Of a DNA stretch of 64,000 nt, positions 13,833 through 24,300 are shown one piece after another. Below the pieces are notes generated by a model, which saw only the letters and a list, made by a program, of their open reading frames with translations, searched no databases and had not been told where the DNA came from. Every line of letters begins with the position of its first letter. The stretch's first letter is position 1. Location of the stretch: assembly GCF_004794465.1 (NCBI RefSeq), contig NZ_SSDJ01000126.1:1-64000 (forward strand), read 5' to 3'. The position numbers and the translations under genes are program-made. The stretch comes from Microbacterium sp. K24 (GTDB lineage: Bacteria; Actinomycetota; Actinomycetes; Actinomycetales; Microbacteriaceae).

Positions 13833-16800
13833 TCAGGTCGCCGCGAGCTGGAGCAGCGAGTCGTAGCTGTCGATGACGTCGTACCGCACAGCATCCATGG
13901 CGCTATTGCGATTGAGGGATTCGAAGAACTTCCTGGCGCACTCGATCTTGGCGTCTTCGACGCCCTTGAGCTGGAGGGTGGACATCGACCCTTTGGTTTC
14001 CGCGACGAAGTACACGTGCTTGACGCTGCCCTCGCGGAAAGCGATCGCCCAGTCCGGATTGTAGTCGCCGACCGGCGTGGGGATGAAGAACCCACGAGGC
14101 AGCTTCGAGTACACGACGACCTCGTCGCTGGTGTCGAGTTCGGTGACGAATGAGCGCTCCACCTTGGAGTCGGTGACCACATACTCGTAGACGCTCTTGC
14201 TCAGCTTGTCACCCGCCTTCGACAGGTCCTGGGCGGTCTGATTCTCAGTGAAGATCGACGAGTCGTAGCGGTCATCGAGGGCGTCGTATGTGAGGTGCTC
14301 AATGATGACGGCCGCCTTCTGCTCGTTGATGAGTCGCGCCGCCTCGGTGATGAACTGTTCGGGGTTCTGCTTAAACTTTGCGAACGTCCCCGGGTTGATG
14401 CCGGTGAGGATCGCCGCACAGGTTCGCCGAGTGAGCTGGGTCTTCTCTGCGATCTCACCGAGCAAGTCGTATTTCACTGTCGAACCGGCGGAGAGCGCGG
14501 ACTCTTCGACTTTGGTGGTCGCGACCTTGAATCCCTCGCCGGCCTCGAGCTGTTCGGCTTCAAGTGAGGCGAGTTGAATGCCCTTTTGTACGACGTACTG
14601 CATGACGGTCACGTTGAGCGCCTTGTCGAGCGTCTGGATGCAGTTGCTGATCAGCTCGGTCGAGTCGAACTCCACCTGGTACACGGCTTTGTGGTTGATC
14701 CGCGCCCAGAGCTCCTGGAACTCACGCTTGTGGAAGTTCGATTCGTTGAGGGGCACCTTCTTCGGCTTCCTCCCATCAGTCGGTGCGGGGATGTTGAGGT
14801 GAAGGGAATCGATCAGCTCAGCGACCTGGTAATGGTACTGGTCGAGCCCTGCGGGCATCGGCGGCATATCGATGTCTCCTCGGCTGATCCACTTGTCGGT
14901 GAGATTCTGTTCGTAGTCGATGAAGCCGTTCGTCGTCAGCCAGAACTGCAGCTGCTTGGCTTGGTCATCCGTGATGGCGAGCTTCTCGCCCGTTGTCGCG
15001 TTTTCAACGATCTTGCCGGCGAAGAACTCTGGGCTCGCCTTGCGAGGCCTGGCGCTGAGAGAGTCGACGATCTCTCTCTGCAGCGCGGTCACGAACTCGG
15101 TGTAAGACTCATCCGTGACGACGGTCAGTTCATTGATGTCGTGCACTGTGATCGGATTGTCCATCCGCTCGCCGTGCTGGTCGACCGACAGGCGCAGGCC
15201 GCGTCCGATCTCTTGCCGCCGCGTGGTGGTGTTGTCGCTCTTCTTGAGCATGCCCATAACAAAGACGTTCGGGTTGTCCCAGCCCTCGCGGAGGGCGGAG
15301 TGCGACCAGATGAACCGCACGGGCTCCTCGAACGACAGAAGTCGCTCCTTGTCCTTCAAGATCAGGTCGTAGGCCGCGACGTCGTCGGACTGGCCGGCGG
15401 TCTCGCCCGTCTTCTTCACAGACCCGTCGACCTGGTGCCCGGACTTCTTGTCGATTGAGAAGTAGCCCTGGTGAGTCTTTCCCACAGGGATGGACTCCAA
15501 GTGGGCGCGGTACTGCACCGTTGCCTCATCGAGGTCCATCTGGCCGAGGAAGTCGGCGACGATCGCGTCGTATTCCTCCTCGAAGACGCGCGCGTAGTCG
15601 CCAAGGGTGTCCTCCCGGGTGTAGTCGCGATACTTGGCGACCTCGTCGATGAAGAACAGCGATAGCGCTTTGATGCCCTGTGCAAACAGCTCGCGCTCTT
15701 TGTCGAGGTGTGCCCGGATGACCTCGCGAATCTGGATGCGACGCGTCGCATCGTCGGTGAGATCGTTGGTGACTTGCCCGGCAAAGATGCGTTCACCATT
15801 CGACAGCTCGATGTAGTCCTGGTTCGCGTCGACATCAACGACGACGAGATCCTTGTAGGCTTCGATGCCGTTCGAGATGTCATGAAGTCGAGAACCCTTC
15901 GAAAGTCGTACCGACTTCGGCCTAGGGTTCGAGCTTCCCGCAGGCTGCACATAGAGCTCGACGCGAGCCTTCGGGAAGTCAGCCCCCTTGCCGACCTCGA
16001 GCCCGTCGACGTAGAGGTAGGCAGTGCTGCCAGGCAGACCCTTCACAGTGATACCGCGAACTGCGATTCTCTTCACGAGCTTCTTGTTGTAGGCATCCAG
16101 TGCATCGAGCCGGTGCACCTTCGTGCGTAAGATCTTGTGCGTCGCCGAGTACCGCAGCGCGAACAGGGCGTTGAACAGACCCAAGGCTGTCAGTGACTTG
16201 GATGCCCTCTTGCCATCACCTTCGATCTTCTGGGGCTCGTCGATGATGAGGATCGGCCGGTTCGCGGCGATCACGTCGATGGGCTTCCGTGACTGGAAGT
16301 CATCGAGCACCTCGTAGATGCGGCGGGCGTCCTTGCCCGTTGCGTTGAAAGCTTGAGTGTTGATGATCATCACCTGTACACCGGCGTCGGACGAGAACCG
16401 CTCGAGCTCGTGCAGCCGTGAGGAGCTGTAGACGAACGTGCGGGGCTTCGTTCCGTAGAGCTGCTGGAAGTGCTCAGCGGTGATGTCGAACGACTTCTTA
16501 ACGCCTTCACGGATCGCGATGCTCGGAACGACCACGATGTACTTCGACCAGCCGTAGCGCTTGTGCAGCTCCATGATCGTCTTGATGTAGACATACGTCT
16601 TGCCGGTGCCGGTCTCCATCTCGATGTCAAGGTTGATCGGCGCGGCCGGCGACGTCACCAGGCTCTTCGACAGTGGCAGACCACGGACCTTCTGGATGCC
16701 GTGGACGTTCTCCAAGAGCTGCGGCATCGAGACGCTGATCGCGGAGTTGCGCAGACCCGCATCATCGAGAAGCGTCGGGGCGGTGTCCTTGCCTGGGTCG

Positions 16801-16904
16801 ATACGGTACTTCACCCCGTCGGCGAAGGGCTGACCTGCGAACACGTCGACCACGGCGTCGACGGCCTCGGTCTGGTACTGCTGGACCTTGAACTGGAGTT
16901 TCAT
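13833..16904 (-). CDS. res: Type III restriction enzyme, helicase/nuclease (Res) subunit
   Basis: The 1023-residue protein has an SF2 helicase core with Walker A EMETGTGKT (95-103), a DEPQ Walker B box (IIDEPQKIEG), SATHK motif III and an IGRGLRLSVDQ-type motif VI. A C-terminal PD-(D/E)xK nuclease is visible as YNPDWAIAF ... VYFVAETKG. This is the usual Res layout: ATP-driven sensing on DNA and cleavage after meeting a second complex. It is the last gene of the minus-strand operon with Mod, from which it is separated by an AlbA_2-type gene. Length and motifs are intact, so it should be active. Confidence 0.95.
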   Translation of the reverse strand: MKLQFKVQQYQTEAVDAVVDVFAGQPFADGVKYRIDPGKDTAPTLLDDAGLRNSAISVSMPQLLENVHGIQKVRGLPLSKSLVTSPAAPINLDIEMETGTGKTYVYIKTIMELHKRYGWSKYIVVVPSIAIREGVKKSFDITAEHFQQLYGTKPRTFVYSSSRLHELERFSSDAGVQVMIINTQAFNATGKDARRIYEVLDDFQSRKPIDVIAANRPILIIDEPQKIEGDGKRASKSLTALGLFNALFALRYSATHKILRTKVHRLDALDAYNKKLVKRIAVRGITVKGLPGSTAYLYVDGLEVGKGADFPKARVELYVQPAGSSNPRPKSVRLSKGSRLHDISNGIEAYKDLVVVDVDANQDYIELSNGERIFAGQVTNDLTDDATRRIQIREVIRAHLDKERELFAQGIKALSLFFIDEVAKYRDYTREDTLGDYARVFEEEYDAIVADFLGQMDLDEATVQYRAHLESIPVGKTHQGYFSIDKKSGHQVDGSVKKTGETAGQSDDVAAYDLILKDKERLLSFEEPVRFIWSHSALREGWDNPNVFVMGMLKKSDNTTTRRQEIGRGLRLSVDQHGERMDNPITVHDINELTVVTDESYTEFVTALQREIVDSLSARPRKASPEFFAGKIVENATTGEKLAITDDQAKQLQFWLTTNGFIDYEQNLTDKWISRGDIDMPPMPAGLDQYHYQVAELIDSLHLNIPAPTDGRKPKKVPLNESNFHKREFQELWARINHKAVYQVEFDSTELISNCIQTLDKALNVTVMQYVVQKGIQLASLEAEQLEAGEGFKVATTKVEESALSAGSTVKYDLLGEIAEKTQLTRRTCAAILTGINPGTFAKFKQNPEQFITEAARLINEQKAAVIIEHLTYDALDDRYDSSIFTENQTAQDLSKAGDKLSKSVYEYVVTDSKVERSFVTELDTSDEVVVYSKLPRGFFIPTPVGDYNPDWAIAFREGSVKHVYFVAETKGSMSTLQLKGVEDAKIECARKFFESLNRNSAMDAVRYDVIDSYDSLLQLAAT

Positions 16905-16943
16905 ACTGTGCCTACCTGCTGATCTTGTCTACTTCGGCGCCTG

Positions 16944-16999
16944 CGTATGCAAGAAGTCGCCCGTGTTTCCGGGCGCCCACGGCCCATCCGATGCATACG
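16944..16999. promoter_or_regulatory. Long inverted repeat upstream of res
   Basis: CGTATGCA (16944-16951) and TGCATACG (16992-16999) are perfect 8-bp arms around 40 nt that contain GGGCGCCC. It fills the 127-bp gap between the AlbA_2 gene and res, the only sizeable gap in the operon, and could modulate res expression through RNA structure or a protein site. Confidence 0.4.
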
Positions 17000-17031
17000 G
17001 CTTGTGTAGTTCATCGCTCCTAGAGACATAG

Positions 17032-18690
17032 CTAAACAAGCTCCCATCGCGGCTTTTGCTGGCTGCCGGCGTTGCGGATCCTTCCGTCCCGACGCATCTT
17101 GCTGAGCAGGTTCGTCACCTTGGATCGCTGCTGGGCGGCGTCCAGTACGTCTGGCAGATACTTTCCCAGGAGTCCGTCGATCTCCTTTCGGGACGCTCCA
17201 CCGTACTGGCTGAGGTAGTCGATGATGAGCTGGGAGAAGTGTGCGTCGTCTTGCGCACGCGTGCGGATGTAGTCGGCCTTGCGTCCGGTCACAGCAGCAA
17301 CCGTCGCACTCACATGAAGATTGGGGCGTCGTCCTTCGATGAGCTTCGCTTTGCGTAGCCGCTTGATTGCCTCGTCGGTGATCGGTAAGCGCTTCTGCAC
17401 ACGGTCGAGTGCGAGCACATCGTCCAGCGGCAGGTCGGTACGAACCATGAGCAGCTGAGAGTACGACTCATCGATGACAGCACCGGGGATCGTCAACTTG
17501 ACCTCGGCCGATTGTGTGAGGTCATAGTCCGGCAGCGGAAGGAACCGGCGCACCTGATCCTGCACCATGCGATGGATACCGTAGCCCATCTGGTCGATGA
17601 GATTGAGCTCTGTCATCGCCTCGACGAGGAACGGGTTCCGGTACTTCCGTGGGATGCGCTCGTCGAGCGCATAGTCGCCAGGCGTGCCGTCGTAGAACTC
17701 GCCGACACTCTCGAAGACGAGCTTGTCGACGTGCTCAGTCACGATGACCCGGGAAGCCGTGGTGTAGTCCTGATGAGCGATGCAGTTGTACAGCGCCTCG
17801 AGGATGCTTCGCTCGTCGTATTTGCTGATCTCGCGGTAGATGAGCTCGTTCGGCGGCAGCAGGCGCAGCTGCACATTGCGGATCTGGTTGGCCAGTTCGG
17901 TCGCGTTGAGGAGGAACGGGAGCCGGAAATGTCGATACGCGGACTCCTGGCCGACGAGCTTCCAAGTCAGTTGCGCGGGATGGGGACTCAGAAGATGCGT
18001 CGAGGTGTCGGCGCCGAGCAGAAGGAGGGCTGCCCGGGTGATGCCGCCGTCGCGCGTCAGCCGCGCCTTGGCGAGGAACTTCGCATCACCCCAAGAGGCG
18101 ATGTCAGCAGCCGGGAGGCGGGGCCCGTTCCGCTCGGCGAATCCCTGGCGAGCACGGGCGATTGCGGCAGGGTCGAGGTGCTTCATCGTTGCGGAAGGGA
18201 CGACCACTGCGGTCCAGTCAGTGGCCAGCGTCTGAGCACGGATCTCATCGAGCTTCGACAGATGCAGCGAGTCCAGGCTCTCACCGCTGCGCGCGTAGTA
18301 GTGCCCCTTCCACGCGATGGGGATGCCGCGAGGTGCAGGGGGGACCTTCAGCAGCAGGACCCGTCCGTCGGGGTGCGCGAGCTCGAGGATCTCGCTGAAG
18401 GTTGCGCTCGGCTCGGCGTTCTCAGCGATCTGCATCTTCAGACTCTGCAATCGCCCGGGCTCTGGGCGGTAGGGAGTGCCGACGACATTGCGAGTCGTGT
18501 TCTTCACCCCAAACACCAGCCACCCCGATTCCGCGCCCCGGAGGTTGGCTTCGTTCGACAGCGCCGAGAAGTACGCACCGATCTTGTCCGTTGAGTAGCC
18601 GTCGCCGGCTTCCTTGAACTCGACAATCTCGTTCTCCCAGCCGGCGAGAAGGCGGTCGAGGAGGAGGTCAGTCATTTCGGCGGGGGTCAT
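17032..18690 (-). CDS. AlbA_2/Schlafen-type putative DNA-binding ATPase-like protein
   Basis: The 552-residue protein starts with an AlbA_2 (Schlafen-like) domain (EIVEFKEAGDGYSTDKIGAY, then SGWLVFGVKN; about 18-135). It has a central region with RAALLLLG and a C-terminal HATPase_c_4-like segment (NPFLVEAMTELNLIDQMGYGI), followed by winged-helix-like sequence. Such proteins are frequent companions of restriction systems, where they act as regulators or accessory nucleases; the exact role here is unknown. It lies between mod and res in the same operon, 11 bp after mod. The ATG start is well placed. Confidence 0.85.
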   Translation of the reverse strand: MTPAEMTDLLLDRLLAGWENEIVEFKEAGDGYSTDKIGAYFSALSNEANLRGAESGWLVFGVKNTTRNVVGTPYRPEPGRLQSLKMQIAENAEPSATFSEILELAHPDGRVLLLKVPPAPRGIPIAWKGHYYARSGESLDSLHLSKLDEIRAQTLATDWTAVVVPSATMKHLDPAAIARARQGFAERNGPRLPAADIASWGDAKFLAKARLTRDGGITRAALLLLGADTSTHLLSPHPAQLTWKLVGQESAYRHFRLPFLLNATELANQIRNVQLRLLPPNELIYREISKYDERSILEALYNCIAHQDYTTASRVIVTEHVDKLVFESVGEFYDGTPGDYALDERIPRKYRNPFLVEAMTELNLIDQMGYGIHRMVQDQVRRFLPLPDYDLTQSAEVKLTIPGAVIDESYSQLLMVRTDLPLDDVLALDRVQKRLPITDEAIKRLRKAKLIEGRRPNLHVSATVAAVTGRKADYIRTRAQDDAHFSQLIIDYLSQYGGASRKEIDGLLGKYLPDVLDAAQQRSKVTNLLSKMRRDGRIRNAGSQQKPRWELV

Positions 18691-18701
18691 TGATGCGGGC
18701 C

Positions 18702-20708
18702 TCAGATCGTTCGGACTTCAGTCTCGGGCGATACCTCGCGGAAGATCTGCTCGGCGTTGATTCGCGCAGCGTCGGTGGCGAAGCCCGCGTCCAAGAAAAC
18801 AGCTCGCAACGGATGCCGCTCTGCGATCGTCCTCACGAGATCGTCGGAAACGTCGTTGGCGAAGCAAGCGATCAGAGCGTCATCGTCGACAGACAGCACT
18901 CGTCGGGAGCCCGCCTCGTTGACCGCGATCGGCGCGGCGAGGTCGAGCCCCCAGTCGAGTAGCACCTGGAAGAGCAGATCCTCGTCGGTCCGGCCCGACT
19001 TCACGCTGTCGACAGACTCCGCGAGGGCGATCTGCACCAGGTCGTCTGCCGTTGCAAGCGTGTCGGCCAGGTTTGAGGAGTCTATTTTCAACACGCGAAA
19101 ACCTCTGTCCAGCATCGGGTCGTCCACCAGGTGCTCGTACACGAGTCGCATTCGCTGCTTCGTGATCTCAGCGACAGTCGCGGGCCGATCCAGGCGCGCG
19201 AGGAGACTGATTGCGTTGGTCGTGATCTGTTTCGCCGCGCCTCTCGCCGTCTTGAGCGTCTCGGTCAAATCCTCGGCGATCTGGATGCCAATGAAACGGC
19301 AGGAGGAGGTCGCCGCGCCGCGGTTCAGTTCGAGCACAGCCTGCATGGCCGAACCCGACCCCGCGAACATATCGAGGACGGTGTCGTCGCCCGTCACGCC
19401 CACGGCACGGTAGATGTCCCGAAGGAGGAACTCATCCTTCGGGTTTGTGAACACCTTCTCGCCGAACAGCGTCGCGAGTCGCTTCGAGGCCGCGCGTCCA
19501 TCGACATAGCGGATGCTCGTAAGGCTCTGAAACTCGGTGTTCGCGAGGTAAGTCTTGTTGTTCGGGACAGTCGTTTCGTCAGGGCCGAAATGCACCCGTT
19601 CCTCGGAAATCCGTTCGCGCATCGCGGCCTCGGGGTAGCGCCACCCGGTCGATGGCATCTTCACGGTCTTCCCGGTGAGAGGATGTGTCACGTCGTAGAC
19701 GTACTGCCCGTCATTCGGACCAGCGATGTTATCCGGGAAGTACACGCCTCGCGCATCCATCCAGGTGTAGTGCCTACTCGCTGAGACCGGATCACTCGCG
19801 GGGAACTGCCTGTACCAGGCCTTCGCCTCTGCGTTGATGGCTGTCCAATCATCGCCGTGCTTCTTCCGAAACCCGTTGAACGCGGCGTAGATCTTGTCGA
19901 GGCCCTCCTTCTTCTCGACCCAGTCGCCGGAGTTGGCCTGCCTGTTCTTGACGAAAAAGACGATGTACTCGTGCTGGATGGAGACGTATGCCTGGTCGTT
20001 CTTGCTGCTGTTCTTGAGGACAATCTCGCCGACGTAAGAAGCGCCCCCCAGCACTTCTTCGCCGAGTCGCACGAGGCTCGCATGCTCGTTCTCATCGATA
20101 GAGACGACGAGAACACCATCGTCAGTCAACAGATTCTTCGCGAGCTTGAGACGGGGGTACATCATGCTCAGCCAGTCGGAATGGAAGCGGCCGTTCGCTT
20201 CGGTATTCGCGACGAGACGGTCACCGGTGCCCGACTTTTGACCCGATCGGGCGAGGTACTCGGCGCTCGACTCCGCGAAGTCGTCATCGTAGACGAAGTC
20301 GTTGCCGGTGTTGTAGGGCGGGTCGATGTAGATCAGCTTGACTTTGCCGAGGTACGACTCCTGGAGGAGCTTGAGGGCCTCCAGGTTGTCACCCTCGATG
20401 AACAGGTTCTTCGTCGTATCGAAGTCGACAGATTCGTTGCGCGCGGGTCGCAGCGTCTTGGCGATTGGCGCGTTCGCTGCGAACGCGGCGGCTCGCTTAC
20501 CGGGCCAGTCGAGCTGGTAGCGCTCCTGCGGTCCCTCAACGATGTGGTCGGCGAGTTCCTGGCGGAGCAGGTCGAAGTCAATGGAACGACGGGGGGCGCC
20601 GCTTTCATCAGCTGACTCTGTGACCACAGTCGGAAAGAGTTCCGCGAGCTTCTCGATGTTTGCCTGGGTGAGGTCGGGGGACATCATTCGGAGCTTCTCC
20701 ATGGTCAC
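18702..20708 (-). CDS. mod: Type III site-specific DNA adenine methyltransferase (Mod)
   Basis: The 668-residue protein has the amino-methyltransferase motif IV DPPY (129-132, in LIYIDPPYNTGNDFVY) and, near residue 450, the AdoMet motif I FAGSGS. DPPY before FxGxG is the beta-class order typical of type III Mod subunits. A target-recognition region lies between them. It methylates N6-adenine in one strand of an asymmetric site and guides Res. The GTG start overlaps the DUF4391 stop (GTGA); ATG 20702 is an alternative. Its recognition sequence cannot be read from the protein. Confidence 0.95.
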   Translation of the reverse strand: MTMEKLRMMSPDLTQANIEKLAELFPTVVTESADESGAPRRSIDFDLLRQELADHIVEGPQERYQLDWPGKRAAAFAANAPIAKTLRPARNESVDFDTTKNLFIEGDNLEALKLLQESYLGKVKLIYIDPPYNTGNDFVYDDDFAESSAEYLARSGQKSGTGDRLVANTEANGRFHSDWLSMMYPRLKLAKNLLTDDGVLVVSIDENEHASLVRLGEEVLGGASYVGEIVLKNSSKNDQAYVSIQHEYIVFFVKNRQANSGDWVEKKEGLDKIYAAFNGFRKKHGDDWTAINAEAKAWYRQFPASDPVSASRHYTWMDARGVYFPDNIAGPNDGQYVYDVTHPLTGKTVKMPSTGWRYPEAAMRERISEERVHFGPDETTVPNNKTYLANTEFQSLTSIRYVDGRAASKRLATLFGEKVFTNPKDEFLLRDIYRAVGVTGDDTVLDMFAGSGSAMQAVLELNRGAATSSCRFIGIQIAEDLTETLKTARGAAKQITTNAISLLARLDRPATVAEITKQRMRLVYEHLVDDPMLDRGFRVLKIDSSNLADTLATADDLVQIALAESVDSVKSGRTDEDLLFQVLLDWGLDLAAPIAVNEAGSRRVLSVDDDALIACFANDVSDDLVRTIAERHPLRAVFLDAGFATDAARINAEQIFREVSPETEVRTI

Positions 20709-21370
20709 TTCTGCTCTTCCAGTTCTGCTTGCTTCAACTTCAACATTCGACGCAGCTCGATCTTTCGATTGAGCTGGGGCTCCGAGCGGATCTTGCGCTC
20801 GAGCCTGGCAATCTCCCGCTGCAGTCGGCGCACCGCTTCCAGTCTCAAGCCAATATCAGACATCTCTTCGCCTGCTCGAGTTTCGATGGGGGTCAGTGGC
20901 GCGATGAGCGCGAAGTAGAGGGCGGACAACGAGATCGCGGTCGGCAAGGGTACGCGTTCGTCATCCGACGGCATCCAACGCGTCGAGTAGTACGCCGGCG
21001 TCTTCGACGTTCCCGTGCCCCACAGCTTGTGGGCGGCAACCATCCGAACCTCGCGGCGTCCCGCTGCTTCGCGGGTGATCTCGAAGACGATCGGATTTGG
21101 AATTACCTTGTCGATGACGGCTAGCACCCCGTCGGCAACATCGTCGCTCTTGCTGTCGATCTGGAAGACCTCGATTTCGGGCACGGCGGGTGTGCTCGGC
21201 AGATTGATGGTTTCCTCGGCGAGTTTGTGTGTCCATGTGATGCGCTGAACGTCGGTCACCATCTTCTCGCGCAGCGAAGCAGTCACCGGGCCGTTCTCAT
21301 AGAGCTTCTCCTTCGGCACGCGGGCACCGAAGCGGCTGGCGGCCGGCCACAGGTAGAGGACATCGGTCAT
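20705..21370 (-). CDS. DUF4391 domain-containing protein
   Basis: The 221-residue protein matches the DUF4391 pattern: an N-terminal RVPKEKLYENGPVT, a central IEVFQIDSK and AAHKLWG strand pair, and a C-terminal coiled coil of about 60 charged residues (RLQREIARLERKIRSE onward). DUF4391 proteins are regularly encoded between a PLD/SNF2-type helicase and a type III-like methylase. Biochemical function is not known to me; the coiled coil suggests a bridging subunit. It overlaps both neighbours by 4 nt, which indicates strict co-expression. Confidence 0.88.
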   Translation of the reverse strand: MTDVLYLWPAASRFGARVPKEKLYENGPVTASLREKMVTDVQRITWTHKLAEETINLPSTPAVPEIEVFQIDSKSDDVADGVLAVIDKVIPNPIVFEITREAAGRREVRMVAAHKLWGTGTSKTPAYYSTRWMPSDDERVPLPTAISLSALYFALIAPLTPIETRAGEEMSDIGLRLEAVRRLQREIARLERKIRSEPQLNRKIELRRMLKLKQAELEEQK

Positions 21371-24300
21371 GGCGTTGCCACCGGATTGACCACAGCGATG
21401 AAGGCGATCAGCTCAAAGTCGTCGAGCCCTGCGATCTGTTGGGTGAGGGCGGTGGTGTGCCCGCCGCGGAAGAGGCTGTCGATATCGCGCTCTTCGGTGA
21501 CATCGATCATCGAGCGGATCGCATCCGTCAGAAGTGCCGAGTACTTGCTCATATCCGAACCCTCGTGAGTGGCCTCATTGAAGATTCGGGTGACCTCAGC
21601 GACGGGCTCATCGTACGGGCGCGATCCCGTCCGGACGAGGTCGAGGAGTCGCTTCGCTTCGGTGTGGTCGGCGATGACCTCACCACTGTCGTCCACATAG
21701 ACGAGGTAGTGCGGGTGCAGCCGGTTCCCGCGGTTCACAGCAGGGTCGGCGTTGACGTTCTTCAACGCGAAGATCACGCCGGGCAGCAGTCCCGTAGAAG
21801 CGTCCGCGGGGATGACGGCGTGCAAACCTCGTGGGGCTGTCGCGATGTCGCCGTACTCGTCCATGTAGGCGAGTAGGTCCATCCGGAAGTCATTAAGACC
21901 GAGATCTGTGATCGACACACCCGCACGCACGTCCTCGAGCTCGATGTTGTCGCTCTGCAGCTTGCGAAGCTGCTCCTTGCGGAACGTGGCATCCGAGTCG
22001 TCAGGGTTCAGCACGTTATCATCGGCCGAGCCAGCGAGATCGGCGATGACCATTCGGTTCTCTACGCGCTCCTTGAGGTTGATGTACTCGTCGAGTGAGA
22101 TGTCAGGCCAGAAGTTGATGAGCTGGATGATCTCGTTCGTCGACCCGATGCGGTCGATACGGCCGAACCGCTGGATGATGCGCACCGGATTCCAGTGGAT
22201 GTCGTAGTTTACGAGGTAATCGCAGTCCTGAAGATTCTGCCCCTCGCTGATCACGTCCGTGCCGATCAGCACATCGATATCGCGCGTCTCATTGGGCATC
22301 GTGAGGTGCCGCTGCTTGGATCGCGGGGAGAACATCGACATGATCTGCTGGAAGTCGAATCCCGTGCCGAGCGTTGACTTCGCGCCGTGGCTGCCGCCGG
22401 TGATGACGGCGCTCTCGAGCCCTGCCATCTGCAGCGTCGGCGCGAGTTCGCGGTACAGATAGTTCGCTGTGTCGGCGAAGGCGGAGAAGATCAGCACTTT
22501 CCGGTTGTCGGGATTGAGTGGATGTTCCGCCTTCTGCTGCACAATGTCGCGGAGCCTGCGCAGCTTGAGATCGTGCTCAGGAGTCACCTTCCGCATCTCG
22601 TCGAGTAGTTCGCGGAGAGTCTCACGATCGTTCCAGAGGTCTCGTTGCCACGATGCGACGTCGATATCGTCGATGTCGATCCTGATCTTCTCGCCGAACG
22701 ACAGTGCCTCGACGTTGGCGTCCTCGTCATCATCGAGGTCGAAGTCGAGATCGTCCAGGTCGCGGATCTCAGGAAGTGACCCCGTATGGTTGCTGAGTCG
22801 CGTGAGGGTGTTGCGGACGGCATCCTCGATCTTCGTCAGCGTGAGGCGGAAGGCCTCGACCGAGCTCTCGAGCCGCTTCAGCAGATTCACCGTCATCAGC
22901 TTCTTCAGGCCCTCCTCGCGCCCCTTCTGGCCGAGGTTCGAGCGGGCGTTGCCGACCGTGACGTTGTAGAGATCTTCGTACTTGCTGATGCGACTCGGAA
23001 AGACGTACCGAAGCGGGGTGTAGACCGCGAGCTCGAGGGCTTGAAGTTGCTCGAAGATGTCGTTGAACGAGGGAACCTCCGCAAGATCCGTGAGTGGTTC
23101 GCGGATGGATGCCGGAGGCAGGCGTCTCGGGAAGGCGCCGATCTCGCTCATGTCGTAGAACGCCTGAATGTGTTTGCGGGAGCGTGCGATGGTCACTGCG
23201 TCGAGCAGTTCGAAAAAGTCGAAGTCGAGCATCTGCAGAATCCGACCGGCGGTGCGCTCTTCGGTGGGGAGCTTCGACCAGTCGTTGAAGACGATCTGCG
23301 CGTCACGGAAGACCCGCTCGACCGACGTCGAGAGCGTGAGCTTGGCAGCGAGTGTGTCACTCTCACCTTCGTAGGCGAGCTGCAGCTGATTCTTCAGGTC
23401 GTTGAATCGGTTGTTCACGGGCGTAGCCGAGAGCATCAGCACCTTTGTCTTCACGCCCTCGCGGATGACTTGCCTCATCAGTCGCTGGTAGCGCGACTCC
23501 TTCTCTTCGGCGTAGTCGGCGTTTCGGAAGTTGTGCGACTCGTCGATGACGACCAGGTCGTAGTTTCCCCAGTTGATGCGATCGAGCCGCAGTCCGAGGG
23601 ACTCTCCTCGGGTGCGAGACAGATCGGTGTGCGCGAGAACGTCGTAGTTGAAGCGGTCGCTCGCGAAGATGTTCGTCGTGAGGTTGGCGTTGTAGTTCGT
23701 CCAGTTCTCCGCGAGCTTCTTCGGAGCGAGGACGAGCACCGACTTGTTCCGCAGCTCGTAGTACTTGATCACCGCCAGGGCAGTGAACGTCTTTCCCAGT
23801 CCGACGCTATCGGCGAGGATGCATCCGTTGTAGGTCTCGAGCTTGTTGATGATGCCGGTCGCGGCATCCTGCTGGAAGTTGTACAGGCTCTGCCAGACCT
23901 TGGTGTCCTGATATCCGGTGCGATCGTTCGGGAGCACATCTTCGCTGATGTCATCGAGGAACTCGGCGAAGATGTTGTAGAGGATCAGGAAGTAGATGCG
24001 CGCCGGCGAGTTCTCCGCGTACACGCTCGCGATGTGGTCGTAAACGGCCTGCGTGACGTCGTTGAGCTGGCCCGGGCTCGCCCAGATCTGGTCGAACAGG
24101 TTGAGGAAGCTACTTGCTTCTGGGGCAGCTTCGAACTTCGTGACCATGTTGGAGACGGCATTGCCGCGCTCGTAGCCGAGGTCGGCAGTAGTGAAGCCCT
24201 GCAGCGGCATGTACGCGGCACGGTCGTCGACCACGGCGAACTGCTGCATCTGGTGCCCACTGGCGTTCGACCGAAACGTCACCTTCTCGCGCACCCAGGC

